From Hyphomicrobiales bacterium (lineage in GTDB: Bacteria; Pseudomonadota; Alphaproteobacteria; Rhizobiales; Ancalomicrobiaceae), in assembly GCA_021286855.1 (NCBI GenBank), contig JAJTBO010000002.1, positions 310,001 through 374,000 on the forward strand: a stretch of DNA of 64,000 nucleotides, read 5' to 3'. Under the pieces are notes generated by a model, which saw only the letters and a list, made by a program, of their open reading frames with translations, made no database searches and was not told the DNA's origin. A program made the translations under genes and the position numbers. Shown in pieces: positions 51,923-64,000 of this stretch; positions within the stretch are counted from its first letter, which is position 1, and the number at the start of each line of letters is the position of its first letter.

Positions 51923-53208
51923 TGGCGGCTGTCGAGATCGAGGCGGCGAAGTCCGTCGAAGACGTGATGGCGGAGATGGGTCGGCGGGCGCGGATCGCGG
52001 CGCGGGCGCTGGCGCTCGCCCCGACCGCGGCCAAGGACGCGGCGCTCGCCGCCATGGCCACGGAGATCCGCAAGGCGACGCCGGCGATCCTCGCGGCGAA
52101 CGCCCTCGACGTCGCCGACGGAAAGGCGAAAGGGCTCTCCGGCTCGTTCATCGATCGCCTCATCCTGACGGAAGCGCGGATCGAAGCGATGGCCGCGGGG
52201 CTCGAAGCGATCGCGGCGCTGGCCGATCCGGTCGGTCGGGTGCTCGCCGCCTGGGATCGGCCGAACGGGCTCCACATCGAACGGGTGGCGACGCCGCTGG
52301 GCGTCATCGGCATCATCTACGAGAGCCGGCCGAACGTGACGGCGGACGCCGGCGCGCTGTGCCTGAAGAGCGGCAACGCGGCGATCCTGCGCGGCGGTTC
52401 GGACGCGCTCAGGTCGTCGATCGCGATCGTCGCGGCGCTGAAGCGCGGCCTCGCCGCCGCCGGGCTGCCGGAGGATGCGGTGCAGCTCGTTCCGACCGCC
52501 GACCGCGCCGCCGTCGGGCTGATGCTGACCGGTCTTTCCGGCGCGATCGACGTGATCGTGCCGCGCGGCGGCAAGTCGCTGGTGGCGCGCGTCCAGAGCG
52601 AAGCGCGGGTGCCGGTGTTCAGCCATCTCGAAGGCATCTGCCACGTCTATGTCGACAAGGGCGCCGATCTCGACATGGCGGTGAGGCTCGTCGTCAACGC
52701 CAAGATGCGGCGGACCGGCATCTGCGGCGCGGCCGAGACGTTACTGGTCGATCGGGCCTGCGCGGCGACGCATCTTCCGCCGATCGTCGCGGCGTTGCGC
52801 GAGAAGGGATGCGAGATCCGGGCGTCGCAGGAGGTTCTGGCGCTCGTCCCCGACGCGGTTCCGGCGACCGAGGCCGACTGGTCGACCGAATATCTCGACG
52901 CGATCCTCTCGGTGGCGCTGGTCGACGGCGTCGACGGAGCGATCGCCCACATCGAACGATACGGCTCGCATCACACCGAGGCGATCGTCACCGAGAACGC
53001 GGCGACGGCGGAGCGGTTCCTGTCGGAGATCGATTCGGCGATCCTCCTGTGGAACGCCTCGACCCAATTCGCCGACGGGGGAGAGTTCGGCATGGGCGCG
53101 GAGATCGGCATCGCCACCGGCAAGATGCATGCGCGCGGCCCGGTCGGGGTCGACCAGCTGGTCTCCTTCAACTATCGCGTCCGCGGTCACGGCCAGACCC
53201 GACCCTGA
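51922..53208 (+). CDS. proA: Gamma-glutamyl phosphate reductase
   Basis: Second enzyme of proline synthesis, 428 residues, reducing gamma-glutamyl phosphate with NADPH. The catalytic cysteine is in [32 protein letters not shown] and [19 protein letters not shown] are the other family signatures. The ATG at 51922 overlaps the last base of proB (TGATG) behind AGGGGGGAG; a GTG one codon earlier is also possible. The nadD start overlaps its stop. Confidence 0.97.
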   Translation: MAAVEIEAAKSVEDVMAEMGRRARIAARALALAPTAAKDAALAAMATEIRKATPAILAANALDVADGKAKGLSGSFIDRLILTEARIEAMAAGLEAIAALADPVGRVLAAWDRPNGLHIERVATPLGVIGIIYESRPNVTADAGALCLKSGNAAILRGGSDALRSSIAIVAALKRGLAAAGLPEDAVQLVPTADRAAVGLMLTGLSGAIDVIVPRGGKSLVARVQSEARVPVFSHLEGICHVYVDKGADLDMAVRLVVNAKMRRTGICGAAETLLVDRACAATHLPPIVAALREKGCEIRASQEVLALVPDAVPATEADWSTEYLDAILSVALVDGVDGAIAHIERYGSHHTEAIVTENAATAERFLSEIDSAILLWNASTQFADGGEFGMGAEIGIATGKMHARGPVGVDQLVSFNYRVRGHGQTRP

Positions 53209-53864
53209 TGGAGCGATCGGCGCGCGACCCCTTCGAGGCGATCTCGACCGGCCCGGCGCGCGGCGATCTCCTGGCGCCGCCGACGACGCCGGGGATGCGG
53301 GTCGGACTGTTCGGCGGATCGTTCAATCCGCCGCATCTCGGTCATCTGCACGTCGCCGAGACGGCGTTGCAGAGGCTGCGGCTCGACCGATTGTGGGTGA
53401 TGGTGACGCCGGGCAATCCGCTCAAGGAGACGGCCGGGTTGCCGACGCTCGCCCGCCGGATCGCGGCGGCGCGGCGATTGATGGACGACCCGCGCATCGT
53501 CGTGACGGCGCTCGAGGCCGGGTTCGGGTCGCCCTACAGTTGGCGGACGGTCGAACGACTGACGCGGCTGAGGCCGACGGTGCGCTTCGTCTGGGTGATG
53601 GGGGCCGACAATCTGGCGAGTTTCCATCGCTGGCAGCACTGGCGGCGGATCGCGGCGGCGCTGCCTCTCGCGATCGTCGATCGGCCGGGCGCGTCGATGA
53701 CGCCGCTCTCCGCGCCGGCGGCTCTGGCCTTCGCTCCGCACCGGTTGCCGGAGGCGGAGGCGGGCGAACTGGCGTTGCGGCGCGCGCCGGCCTGGGTGTT
53801 CCTGCACGGGCCGCGCAGCGCGCTGTCCTCGACCGAGTTGCGGCGACGCGGCGTCGGGGTGTGA
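53208..53864 (+). CDS. nadD: Nicotinate-nucleotide adenylyltransferase
   Basis: Converts nicotinate mononucleotide to its adenine dinucleotide in NAD synthesis. The 218-residue protein has the nucleotidyltransferase motif GLFGGSFNPPHLGHLHVAE from about residue 37, the WVMGADNLASFHRW motif and the closing ISSTxLR-type SALSSTELRRR. About 35 residues precede the usual start; the ATG at 53208 overlaps proA, though MRVGLFGGS at residue 34 could serve as an internal start. In relatives rsfS and rlmH follow nadD directly; here they are on the other strand 5 kb away. Confidence 0.95.
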   Translation: MERSARDPFEAISTGPARGDLLAPPTTPGMRVGLFGGSFNPPHLGHLHVAETALQRLRLDRLWVMVTPGNPLKETAGLPTLARRIAAARRLMDDPRIVVTALEAGFGSPYSWRTVERLTRLRPTVRFVWVMGADNLASFHRWQHWRRIAAALPLAIVDRPGASMTPLSAPAALAFAPHRLPEAEAGELALRRAPAWVFLHGPRSALSSTELRRRGVGV

Positions 53865-53895
53865 GGCGCGGGCGCGCGAGGCGAGGGACTGAGGC

Positions 53896-55056
53896 TCAGC
53901 TGCGCGAGGCGACGGCGCTGACCGGCACCAGAACCAGACCGCGGCTCTGCAGATTGGCGATCCAACCCTCCAGATTGCGCAGCGACACCGGCAGGGCCGA
54001 GGCGAAACCGACGGCGACGCCCTTGGTGCGGGCGATCTGCTCCAACTGCGTCAGACGTTGGCGGATCGCCTCGTCGCGCGGCACTTCGTCGATGACGACG
54101 TCGGCGCGGGCGAAGGGGGTGGCGGCGGCGCGGGCGGCGGCCTCCCCGAGCGAGCGGGACGAGGAGCCGTCGTCGACATACATCAGGCCGCGGCCGGTCA
54201 GTTCCTTCAGCGTCGCGCCGAGCGCGGTCGGGTCGGAGGTGTAGCGGGCGCCCATGTAGTTGACGACGCCGACGTAGTTGGTGAGCTTCGCGAGCAACGT
54301 CATCAGCCTGTCGGCGTTGACCTCCGGCGTGGCGGAGGTGAGCAGGGTCTGCGGACCGGGGTCGTTGTCGGGATAGTCGAAGGGCTCCATCGGGATCTGC
54401 AGCAGCAGTTCGTGGCCGTCGCCGCGCGCCTTCTGAACCCATCGCTCCAGGCTCGCGCCATAGGGGGCGAAGGCGAGGGTGACGTCGGGGGCGAGGACGC
54501 GCAGAGCTTCCTGGGTGGAGGTCTGGGAGATGCCGAGGCCGCCGACGACGAGGACGATGCGCGGCGTCGACTGCGGCAGGCGCGGCGTCGGACGGGCGTA
54601 GACGTCGAGGGGACGGGCGCCGTCGGAGGCGATGCGCGGCAAGAGGCCCCAGTGGGTCTTTTCCGAAACGCGGGCGATCGGTTGGGTGGAGAGCTGCCGG
54701 CCCTCGGCCGTTTCTGGAACCCGGTGCGGCGGCGCCGGCTCGAGGCCGCCGCCGGGGACCGGCTGGACCTCGACGAGGCCCTGTTGAGCAGGGCGGTCGG
54801 TCGCCTCGGGCTCGGCGGCGGCCCTGGGCTCGGCGACGGCGACGTCGGTCTTGGCGAGGCCGGTCTTGGAGCGGTCGAGCTTGACCACGGCCTGGGGTTC
54901 GCCGCCGGTCGGATCGCGCATGAAGACGAGCCAGACGCCGAGGACCGCGCCGACCAGGCCGACCATCGCCAGACCGACGATGCCGAAGGGAATGCGCATC
55001 CAGAACGGGCGCTTGGAATGCGTCAATCCGAGCGGGGCGTCGAGATCGTTGGCCAT
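53896..55056 (-). CDS. Divergent polysaccharide deacetylase family protein
   Basis: Envelope protein of 386 residues. The N-terminus is cytoplasmic (1-22), followed by one transmembrane helix (about 23-46, IPFGIVGLAMVGLVGAVLGV) and a disordered Pro/Ala/Glu-rich linker to about 155. The domain that follows (RIVLVVGGLGISQTSTQEAL, LQIPMEPFDYPDNDPGPQTL, GVVNYMGARYTSD, MYVDDGSSSRSL) is the divergent polysaccharide deacetylase family, which lacks the usual metal-binding triad of NodB enzymes in its normal form. The gene is routinely next to ctpA and the EnvC-like gene, suggesting work at the cell wall. The activity is not established. Confidence 0.92.
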   Translation of the reverse strand: MANDLDAPLGLTHSKRPFWMRIPFGIVGLAMVGLVGAVLGVWLVFMRDPTGGEPQAVVKLDRSKTGLAKTDVAVAEPRAAAEPEATDRPAQQGLVEVQPVPGGGLEPAPPHRVPETAEGRQLSTQPIARVSEKTHWGLLPRIASDGARPLDVYARPTPRLPQSTPRIVLVVGGLGISQTSTQEALRVLAPDVTLAFAPYGASLERWVQKARGDGHELLLQIPMEPFDYPDNDPGPQTLLTSATPEVNADRLMTLLAKLTNYVGVVNYMGARYTSDPTALGATLKELTGRGLMYVDDGSSSRSLGEAAARAAATPFARADVVIDEVPRDEAIRQRLTQLEQIARTKGVAVGFASALPVSLRNLEGWIANLQSRGLVLVPVSAVASRS

Positions 55057-55133
55057 GAGGGTACCCCGTGTCTCCTCGCCGGATCACAGCCGATTCGCGG
55101 CCGTCTGGCGAGAGCCGGGCCTCGGGAATCGAA

Positions 55134-55160
55134 AGGGCCGCCGGAGGATCCGGCGGCCCT
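55134..55160 (-). terminator. Stem-loop after ctpA
   Basis: An 11-bp perfect inverted repeat (55134-55144 and 55150-55160) 18 bp after the ctpA stop. On the minus strand it is followed by TTCGATTCC. It is a probable terminator between ctpA and the deacetylase gene. Confidence 0.65.
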
Positions 55161-55178
55161 GGTTCGTCTGCGGCGGCC

Positions 55179-56518
<1,340 letters not shown>

Positions 56519-56522
<4 letters not shown>

Positions 56523-57814
56523 CCGCGAACCTTCTCGTCACGCGCCCGCGCCCACCAGGGCGAGGGATCTATCGACGTCCCGTCTTTTCGGAATTCGACA
56601 TAGAGGACCGGGCGATCCGACCTCTCCGGCCCGTCCGTCGCCGCCGGTCCGGAGCCCATGAAGCCGACCGGTTCGCCGGCCAGCACGGTTTGCCCGATCT
56701 CCACGTCGATCCGTTCCATTCCGGCAAGGACGACATGATATCCGTCGCCACCGTTGATGATCAAGAGACGGCCGTAGGATCGGAACGGTCCGGCGAAGAT
56801 CACGGCGCCGTCGCACGGAGACGTGATCGTCGCGCCGGGGCGTGAGGCGATCGACAGACCGCGGGACGGCAGGCCGGCGGCGTCGGCCTCGCCGAAGCGA
56901 AGGATCGTCTCGCCGGCGACCGGCAGCGGCAGGCGGCCGCGCGCCTCGGCGAGCGCGAAGGGGGCGCCACGGCCGGAGGGGGCGGGCGCGGGGACGGCCT
57001 TGTCGAGCGCGGCGAGGAGATCGCGCAGCGAACCGGCGCGGGCGGCGAGATCGCCGGCGCGGCGACGCTCTTCGGCGAGGCTCGCCTCGCGTTCGCCGGT
57101 GGTGCGACGGCGTTCGGCGACGAGGAGCTCCAGGCGCTTGCGCTCGGCGACCAGATCCTCGGCCTCGGCCCGGAAGCGGTCGCGCTCGCCGGCGGCGGCG
57201 GTCTCGAGGCCCTGCAGGGTCTGCAGATCGGAGAGCAGGGCTTCGGCCTGATCGCGCAGTTCGGGCAACACCGCGCCGATCAGAATGGCGCTGCGGACCG
57301 AGGCGAGGGCGTCGGAGGGACGCACCATCAGGGCCGGCGGCGGGCTGCGGCCGATCCGTTGCAGGGCGGCGAGGATTTCGGCGAGGACGCCGCGGCGCGC
57401 CTCCAGCGCGGCGCGGGTGTGGGCGACGTCGCGGTCGAGGTCGGCGATCCGCTTCTCGGTGACCTCGAGGCGCGCTTCGGCCTGACGCAGGCGGTTTCCG
57501 GTCGCGACCAGTTGTTCGGCGAGACGACCGCGGTCGCGGGTGAGGGTCTCGATCTCGGCGGCGATGGCGGTCTGGCGCTCCTTGCCGAGATCGATGTCGC
57601 GCAACACGCCGTCGAGCTCGGCGCGCAGAGCGGCGCGGCGATCGGCGCCTTCGTTCGGCGTCGCCGGCGCGGTCGAGGAGCGCAGACCTTCCGGCGGGGC
57701 GGCGGCGAGCGGTCCGAGCCCGACGAGGAGGGCGGCGGCGAACACGGCCAAGCGAGCGCGACGCGACGGCACGGGGAGGGCGCGGTCGCGGCGCGTCGGA
57801 AGGGGCTGTCGCAT
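56519..57814 (-). CDS. EnvC-like murein hydrolase activator
   Basis: Periplasmic protein of about 430 residues that in relatives activates amidases at the division site. A signal sequence (ARLAVFAAALLVGLGPLAAA) is followed by long coiled coils (about 60-270) and a LytM/M23 domain from about 300. The zinc ligands of active M23 peptidases are absent: the usual HLHFE position reads LYVEFR, and YHVVLAGMERIDVEIGQ replaces the His-containing motif. That is the state expected of an activator rather than an enzyme. The start is uncertain: ATG 57814, GTG 57829 and TTG 57892 are all in frame, and none has a clear ribosome binding site. Confidence 0.88.
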
Positions 57815-57932
57815 CGGCGCGGCGGTCACGGGCGGGTCCGGCGATTCGTCGTTTCGGTCGGGATGGTGAGCCCGAGCGTCGGGCCGAGGCAAGGCGCGGG
57901 CGCGGCGAGATCGTGGTGGGCGTGAAAATTCT

Positions 57933-58412
57933 TCACGCGCGATGGTAGGGGTGGCCGGCCAGGATGGTGGCAGCGCGGTAGATCTGTTCGGCGGCGAGGA
58001 TGCGGACGATCTGATGCGGCCAGGTCATCGCGCCGAAGGCGAGGCGCAGATCGGCGCGGGCGAGGACCTGCGGGCCGTGGCCGTCGGCGCCGCCGATCAG
58101 GATCGCGAGATCGCGGCCGGTCGCCAGCGTCGCGGCGAGGTCGTCGGCGAAGGCCTCGGAGGTGAGGTGCCGTCCGCCCTCGTCGAGGACGATCAGGCGG
58201 GTCGCCTCGCCGAGCCCGGCGAGGAGGGCGGCGGCCTCCTCGTCCTTGCGGCCCTCGGCGCGGGCGCTGCGCGATTCGACGATCTCACGCACCTCGACGC
58301 GGGTGACGCCGAGGGCGCGGCCCTGTTTGGCGGCGCGGTCGAGGTAGCGGTCGAGAAGCTCCCGCTCGGGGCCGGCCTTCATCCGGCCGACCGCCGCGAT
58401 GGTGATGCGCAC
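57933..58412 (-). CDS. rlmH: 23S rRNA pseudouridine-1915 N3-methyltransferase RlmH
   Basis: SPOUT-family methyltransferase of 159 residues that modifies pseudouridine 1915 of 23S rRNA in the assembled ribosome. It has LIVLDEGGRHLTSEAFA, the S-adenosylmethionine site LAILIGGADGHG and the knotted C-terminus MTWPHQIVRILAAEQIYRA ending in HPYHRA. In most bacteria it follows rsfS, as here, with 30 bp between them. Confidence 0.97.
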   Translation of the reverse strand: MRITIAAVGRMKAGPERELLDRYLDRAAKQGRALGVTRVEVREIVESRSARAEGRKDEEAAALLAGLGEATRLIVLDEGGRHLTSEAFADDLAATLATGRDLAILIGGADGHGPQVLARADLRLAFGAMTWPHQIVRILAAEQIYRAATILAGHPYHRA

Positions 58413-58442
58413 GTGCTTCTCTCCCGTGGACGGCTCGCGTCG

Positions 58443-58973
58443 TCAGCCGCGCGCGGGCGCACGCGGACCGGCGTCGGCCGACCACATCTTCTCGAGGGCG
58501 TAGAAGCCGCGCACCTCGGGACGGAAGAGATTGATCAGCACGTCGCCGGCGTCGACCAGCACCCAGTCGCAATGGGGCAGGCCCTCGACGCGGGGGTTCT
58601 GGACGCCGATGCGCTCGAGATCCTCGATCAGGCGGTCGGCGATGGCGCCGACATGCCGATGCGATCGGCCGGACGCCACGATCAGGGCGTCGGCGAGCGA
58701 CGATTTCTCGGCGATGTCGAGGGTGACGACGTCTTCGGCCTTGCTGTCGTCGAGGCTCTTCAGGGCGGCGTCGACGATGGTCTCGGCGTTCGGCCAGGGC
58801 CGCAGGGCGGCCGGCGAAATCGGAGCCTCGGCGGCTCCGCGGGTCTGTTCGACGGGCAGGTGAGTGACCTCCTCTCGAGTGCGGCCTGCGACGGCGCGGA
58901 TCTCGGAACTCGACCCTCTCCTCGTCCTCTCGTCGCTCGAACCGGTCGGACCGATGGTTCGACGCTTCGACAT
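58443..58973 (-). CDS. rsfS: Ribosomal silencing factor RsfS
   Basis: Binds L14 and keeps ribosomal subunits apart during starvation. The domain occupies about residues 66-165 of 176: ALKSLDDSKAEDVVTLDIAE, SLADALIVASGRSHRHVGAI, and the GLPHCDWVLVDAGDVLINLF segment ending ALEKMW. The first 60 residues are poorly conserved, and a start further inside (for example the TTG or GTG codons before the domain) is possible. It heads the minus-strand run rsfS-rlmH-envC-ctpA-deacetylase. The gene nadD, its usual upstream partner, is 4.6 kb away on the plus strand. Confidence 0.93.
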   Translation of the reverse strand: MSKRRTIGPTGSSDERTRRGSSSEIRAVAGRTREEVTHLPVEQTRGAAEAPISPAALRPWPNAETIVDAALKSLDDSKAEDVVTLDIAEKSSLADALIVASGRSHRHVGAIADRLIEDLERIGVQNPRVEGLPHCDWVLVDAGDVLINLFRPEVRGFYALEKMWSADAGPRAPARG

Positions 58974-59084
58974 TGAGCCAAGGCGGGCGGCATTTCAAGA
59001 CCAAAGGCGGGCGGCGGCGGGTGACGCGGACGGTGGGATCGGCTAAGTCTTCGCGTGTGATCGCACCTTGAGGAGCCGTCGCCC

Positions 59085-59597
59085 GTGACCCCCGCCGAAT
59101 TCGAGAGCCTGCCCTATCGCCCCTGCGTCGGGATCTGCCTGATCAATCGCGCGGGGCTCGTCTGGATCGGCCGTCGCGCCAACGAAGGTCTGGTCGAGCA
59201 CGTCGCGCCGGGGCACGAGTGGCAGATGCCGCAGGGCGGCATCGATCCGGGCGAGGATCCGATCGAGGCCGCGCGGCGCGAACTCTGGGAGGAGACCAAC
59301 GTGCGCACCGCCAGTCTGATCGCCGAAGCGCCGGACTGGTACAGCTACGACATTCCGCGAGACGTGGTCGGCGAGCGCTGGCGGTTCAAGTGGCGGGGGC
59401 AGACCCAGAAGTGGTTCGCCTTCCGCTTCGAGGGCGACGAGACGGAGATCGACATCGTCCATCCGCCGGCCGGCGAGCGTGAGTTCGCCGAATGGCGGTG
59501 GGAGCCGATGGAAAATCTCCCCGCCCTGATCATCCCGTTCAAGCGGCCGGTCTACGAATCGGTGGTGACGGCGTTTCGACCTCTGGTCGGCGGCTGA
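59085..59597 (+). CDS. rppH: RNA pyrophosphohydrolase RppH
   Basis: Nudix hydrolase of 170 residues that removes pyrophosphate from mRNA 5' ends and so starts decay. The Nudix box is [20 protein letters not shown] around 46-65; [21 protein letters not shown] and the [10 protein letters not shown]-type segment are as in RppH. The start is a GTG at 59085 behind GAGGAG. The gene is divergent from rsfS across 111 bp. Confidence 0.95.
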   Translation: MTPAEFESLPYRPCVGICLINRAGLVWIGRRANEGLVEHVAPGHEWQMPQGGIDPGEDPIEAARRELWEETNVRTASLIAEAPDWYSYDIPRDVVGERWRFKWRGQTQKWFAFRFEGDETEIDIVHPPAGEREFAEWRWEPMENLPALIIPFKRPVYESVVTAFRPLVGG

Positions 59598-59665
59598 TTT
59601 AAGGCTTCATTGACCATGTTCGGGTCATCGTGGCCTCTCGGGACGAGAGGAAACGAGGATCGGCC

Positions 59666-60187
59666 ATGGACATCGGCAGAACGACCATCACGCGAGGACG
59701 CGGCACGATCGATTTCGCGCGTCCGATCGACGGAGCGTGGCGGGGCGCGGTCGGCGCGCTCGGCGGAGCTCTGCTGACCGCGGCGGCGTCTGTCGTCGCG
59801 CTGGCGCGGCCCGGTCTCGACCTCTTCCCCGACGCCTTCGTCTGGTTCGGCAGCGGGCTCGCCCTGGCGCTCGGCGCGACGGCGGTGTCGGCGGCGCTGT
59901 CGGGGATCGAGCGGGTGGTGTCGTTCGAGGCGGCGACGGCGAGCGTCGTCGAGGAGCTGCGGACGCGCTTCGGCGCCGGCGTGCGGCGTCGGCTCGCCTA
60001 TGAGGATTGCGGCACGCTCGGCGCGCTGCGCGAGGATCTCGGCGCGGGGCGGAGCCTGTGGCACCTGTTCCTGGTCGACGGCCGCGACGGGTCGGCGATG
60101 GAGATCGGCGATTTCGACGACGAAGGGGCGATGCGGCGCGGCGCGGCGGCGATCGCGGCGGTCCGGCCGGACATCGCGCTCGGCTGA
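59666..60187 (+). CDS. Membrane protein of unknown function
   Basis: Unrecognised protein of 173 residues. Two hydrophobic segments (about 32-52 and 62-86) suggest a hairpin in the inner membrane, followed by a cytoplasmic domain of about 85 residues that looks mixed alpha/beta (ASVVEELRTRFGAGVRRRLA; WHLFLVDGRDGSAMEIGDFD). ATG 59666 is preferred because GAGGAT lies before it; an in-frame TTG-type start at 59630 would add 12 residues. It is convergent with the atp genes and shares a bidirectional terminator with them. Confidence 0.7.
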   Translation: MDIGRTTITRGRGTIDFARPIDGAWRGAVGALGGALLTAAASVVALARPGLDLFPDAFVWFGSGLALALGATAVSAALSGIERVVSFEAATASVVEELRTRFGAGVRRRLAYEDCGTLGALREDLGAGRSLWHLFLVDGRDGSAMEIGDFDDEGAMRRGAAAIAAVRPDIALG

Positions 60188-60215
60188 GCGGGGAAACGGC
60201 AGCGCAGACGACGAA

Positions 60216-60244
60216 AAAGCCCCGATCGGTCGATCGGGGCTTTC
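60216..60244. terminator. Bidirectional terminator between the membrane protein gene and atpC
   Basis: A 13-bp perfect stem (60216-60228 and 60231-60243) with a two-base loop, with A-rich sequence (60214-60218) on the left and TTT on the right. It lies 28 bp after the upstream stop and 25 bp from the atpC stop, so it can end transcription from both sides. Confidence 0.85.
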
Positions 60245-60268
60245 GCATTTCGCCGTCGTGCGGTCGGA

Positions 60269-60676
60269 TCAGTGGCTCGGCGCAGCGGCGAAGACCGCCT
60301 TGAGCTGGTCGAGTTTCTGCTGGGCGACGCGCTTGGCCTCGTCGGACTTGGCGTCGGCGAGGTCTTCCTCGGCGTCCTTGATCTCCTTGGCGATCACGTC
60401 GGCCTTCAGTTCCTCCACCGGGATCGCCTGTTCGGCGAGAATGGTGAGGCCGGCCGGGCCGGCGTCGGCGAAACCGCCGCGCACGAAGATCTTGGAAACC
60501 TTGCCGGAGACGCCGGTCGCCTCGAGGACGCCCGGACGCACCGTGGTCATGAACGGCGCGTGGCCCTTCAGCATGGTGAAGTCACCTTCGGCGCCGGGCA
60601 CCATCACCTGCGCGACGTCCTCGGAGAGGACGAGACGCGCCGGAGAGACCAGCTCGAACTTGAACGCTTCGGCCAT
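60269..60676 (-). CDS. atpC: F1Fo ATP synthase subunit epsilon
   Basis: Central-stalk subunit of 135 residues, at the interface of gamma and the c-ring. FELVSPARLVLSEDVAQVMVPGAEGDFTML, in part, is the conserved beta-sandwich; the C-terminal helices are the DAEEDLADAKSDEAKRVAQ part. It is the last gene of atp(A)GDC and is followed by a good terminator. Its gap from atpD is 92 bp. Confidence 0.96.
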   Translation of the reverse strand: MAEAFKFELVSPARLVLSEDVAQVMVPGAEGDFTMLKGHAPFMTTVRPGVLEATGVSGKVSKIFVRGGFADAGPAGLTILAEQAIPVEELKADVIAKEIKDAEEDLADAKSDEAKRVAQQKLDQLKAVFAAAPSH

Positions 60677-60768
60677 TTCCGCCTCGCTTCACCGCCTCGC
60701 GGCGCGCGCGAGGCTTCGTTGGACGTGCCGACCGGCCGACGTGCGGCCGGTCGAGCCGGAGTTTGCGA

Positions 60769-63113
<2,345 letters not shown>

Positions 63114-63229
63114 CGGGCCGTCCTATCCTCGAGCATCAAACCGGGCGCGCCCGGCCCTCTCGTCATCGACCGCGCGGGACGCGCCGAAGCGCGTTCCGCA
63201 AGCCGACGGGTTGCCAAGTCCATCGCCGA

Positions 63230-64000
63230 TCAGGCGAAGGCCTTGGTGTAGGCCTCGACCACCGACTTCAGCGAAGCGCCGAGCTCGGCCGTCAGTTCCT
63301 TCTTGTCGCGGATGCCGTCGAGAAGAGCGGCATGCTCGGCGCGAAGGTGACGCAGGAGGCCCTGCTCGTAGGCGCCGACCTTGGCGACCGGCAGGTTGTC
63401 GAGATAGCCGTTGATGCCGGCGTAGATCACGCAGACCTGCTCTTCCGTCTTGAGCGGCGAGAACTGGGGCTGCTTGAGGAGCTCGGTCAGACGGGCGCCG
63501 CGGTTGAGCAGGCGCTGGGTGACGGCGTCGAGGTCGGAGCCGAACTGCGCGAAGGCCGCCATTTCGCGGTACTGCGCGAGCTCGCCCTTGATCTTGCCGG
63601 CGACCTGCTTCATCGCCTTGACCTGCGCGGACGAGCCGACGCGGGAGACCGAGAGGCCGACGTTCACCGCCGGGCGGATGCCCTGGTAGAACAGATCGGT
63701 CTCGAGGAAGATCTGACCGTCGGTGATCGAGATCACGTTGGTCGGGATGTAGGCCGACACGTCGTTCGCCTGGGTCTCGATGACCGGCAGAGCGGTCAGC
63801 GAACCGAGGCCGTTGTCCTTGTTCAGCTTCGCCGCGCGCTCGAGCAGGCGGGAATGCAGATAGAACACGTCGCCCGGATAGGCTTCGCGGCCCGGCGGAC
63901 GGCGCAGCAGCAGCGACATCTGACGATAGGCGACCGCCTGCTTGGACAAGTCGTCGTAGATGATCACGGCGTGCATGCCGTTGTCGCGGAAGTACTCGCC
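63230..64000 (-). CDS. atpA: F1Fo ATP synthase subunit alpha, C-terminal part (5' end outside window)
   Basis: The frame runs off the right edge, so only the last 256 codons are present, about half of a 510-residue protein. Visible features are the [20 protein letters not shown] segment, [14 protein letters not shown]-like [19 protein letters not shown], and the nucleotide-site signature [17 protein letters not shown]. The helical C-terminal domain (residues after about 120 of the visible part) is complete. atpH is expected just beyond the window. Confidence 0.98.
   Translation of the reverse strand, partial: GEYFRDNGMHAVIIYDDLSKQAVAYRQMSLLLRRPPGREAYPGDVFYLHSRLLERAAKLNKDNGLGSLTALPVIETQANDVSAYIPTNVISITDGQIFLETDLFYQGIRPAVNVGLSVSRVGSSAQVKAMKQVAGKIKGELAQYREMAAFAQFGSDLDAVTQRLLNRGARLTELLKQPQFSPLKTEEQVCVIYAGINGYLDNLPVAKVGAYEQGLLRHLRAEHAALLDGIRDKKELTAELGASLKSVVEAYTKAFA

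Overview
The window is about 64 kb of very GC-rich chromosomal DNA from an alphaproteobacterium, most likely of the order Hyphomicrobiales (Rhizobiales). The evidence is the gene order zapE-mdh-sucC-sucD-sucA-sucB-lpd, a phaB-phaA / phaR polyhydroxybutyrate locus, an obg-proB-proA-nadD neighbourhood, and HupR/HoxA-type hydrogenase regulation. The genus cannot be fixed from the sequence alone. Almost all of it is densely packed core or common accessory chromosome. I see no prophage, insertion sequence, CRISPR array, tRNA or rRNA gene.

Layout. 1-6966: end of a [NiFe]-hydrogenase maturation operon (hypF partial at the left edge, hypC, hypD, hypE), followed by the hydrogenase-type two-component pair (NtrC-like regulator and PAS histidine kinase). 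7097-8707: a phytoene-desaturase-like flavoprotein. 8866-12399: a polar amino acid ABC importer (binding protein, permease, ATPase) with a class II aldolase coupled to it. 12526-14152: a Tat/lipoprotein-type L,D-transpeptidase and a DUF2189 membrane protein. 14254-21075 (minus): a predicted peptide-modification system of two transglutaminase-fold proteins, a putative amidoligase domain, and a circularly permuted ATP-grasp/alpha-E protein. 21256-24129 (minus): leuB, beta-carbonic anhydrase and a threonine/serine dehydratase. 24401: a small phasin-like protein. 24909-35605: zapE and the TCA cluster. 35766-42997: alpha/beta hydrolase, small membrane protein, aldo/keto reductase, the tesA / ybbA-ybbP divergon and a Bax-inhibitor-1 family protein. 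43164-46234: phaB, phaA and, divergently, phaR. 46515-47739: a two-gene cassette that is visibly AT-richer and looks like a polymorphic toxin with its immunity protein. 48138-53864: rplU, rpmA, an acetyltransferase, obg, proB, proA, nadD. 53896-58973 (minus): polysaccharide deacetylase, ctpA, envC-like, rlmH, rsfS. 59085-60187: rppH and a membrane protein. 60269-64000 (minus): atpC, atpD, atpG and partial atpA.

The genes describe an aerobic, PHB-storing bacterium that can make a [NiFe] hydrogenase and sense hydrogen. The points most worth checking are the amidoligase/transglutaminase cluster, whose reaction is not established; the foreign-looking toxin/immunity-like pair with repeats upstream of it; the apparently clean inversion of the rsfS-rlmH-envC-ctpA-deacetylase block between nadD and rppH; and several palindromes and hairpins upstream of or between the mdh-suc, phasin-like and pha genes. 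Start codons were chosen by ribosome binding site and family length and often differ from the longest open frame. All domain and family calls are by eye, without database searches.
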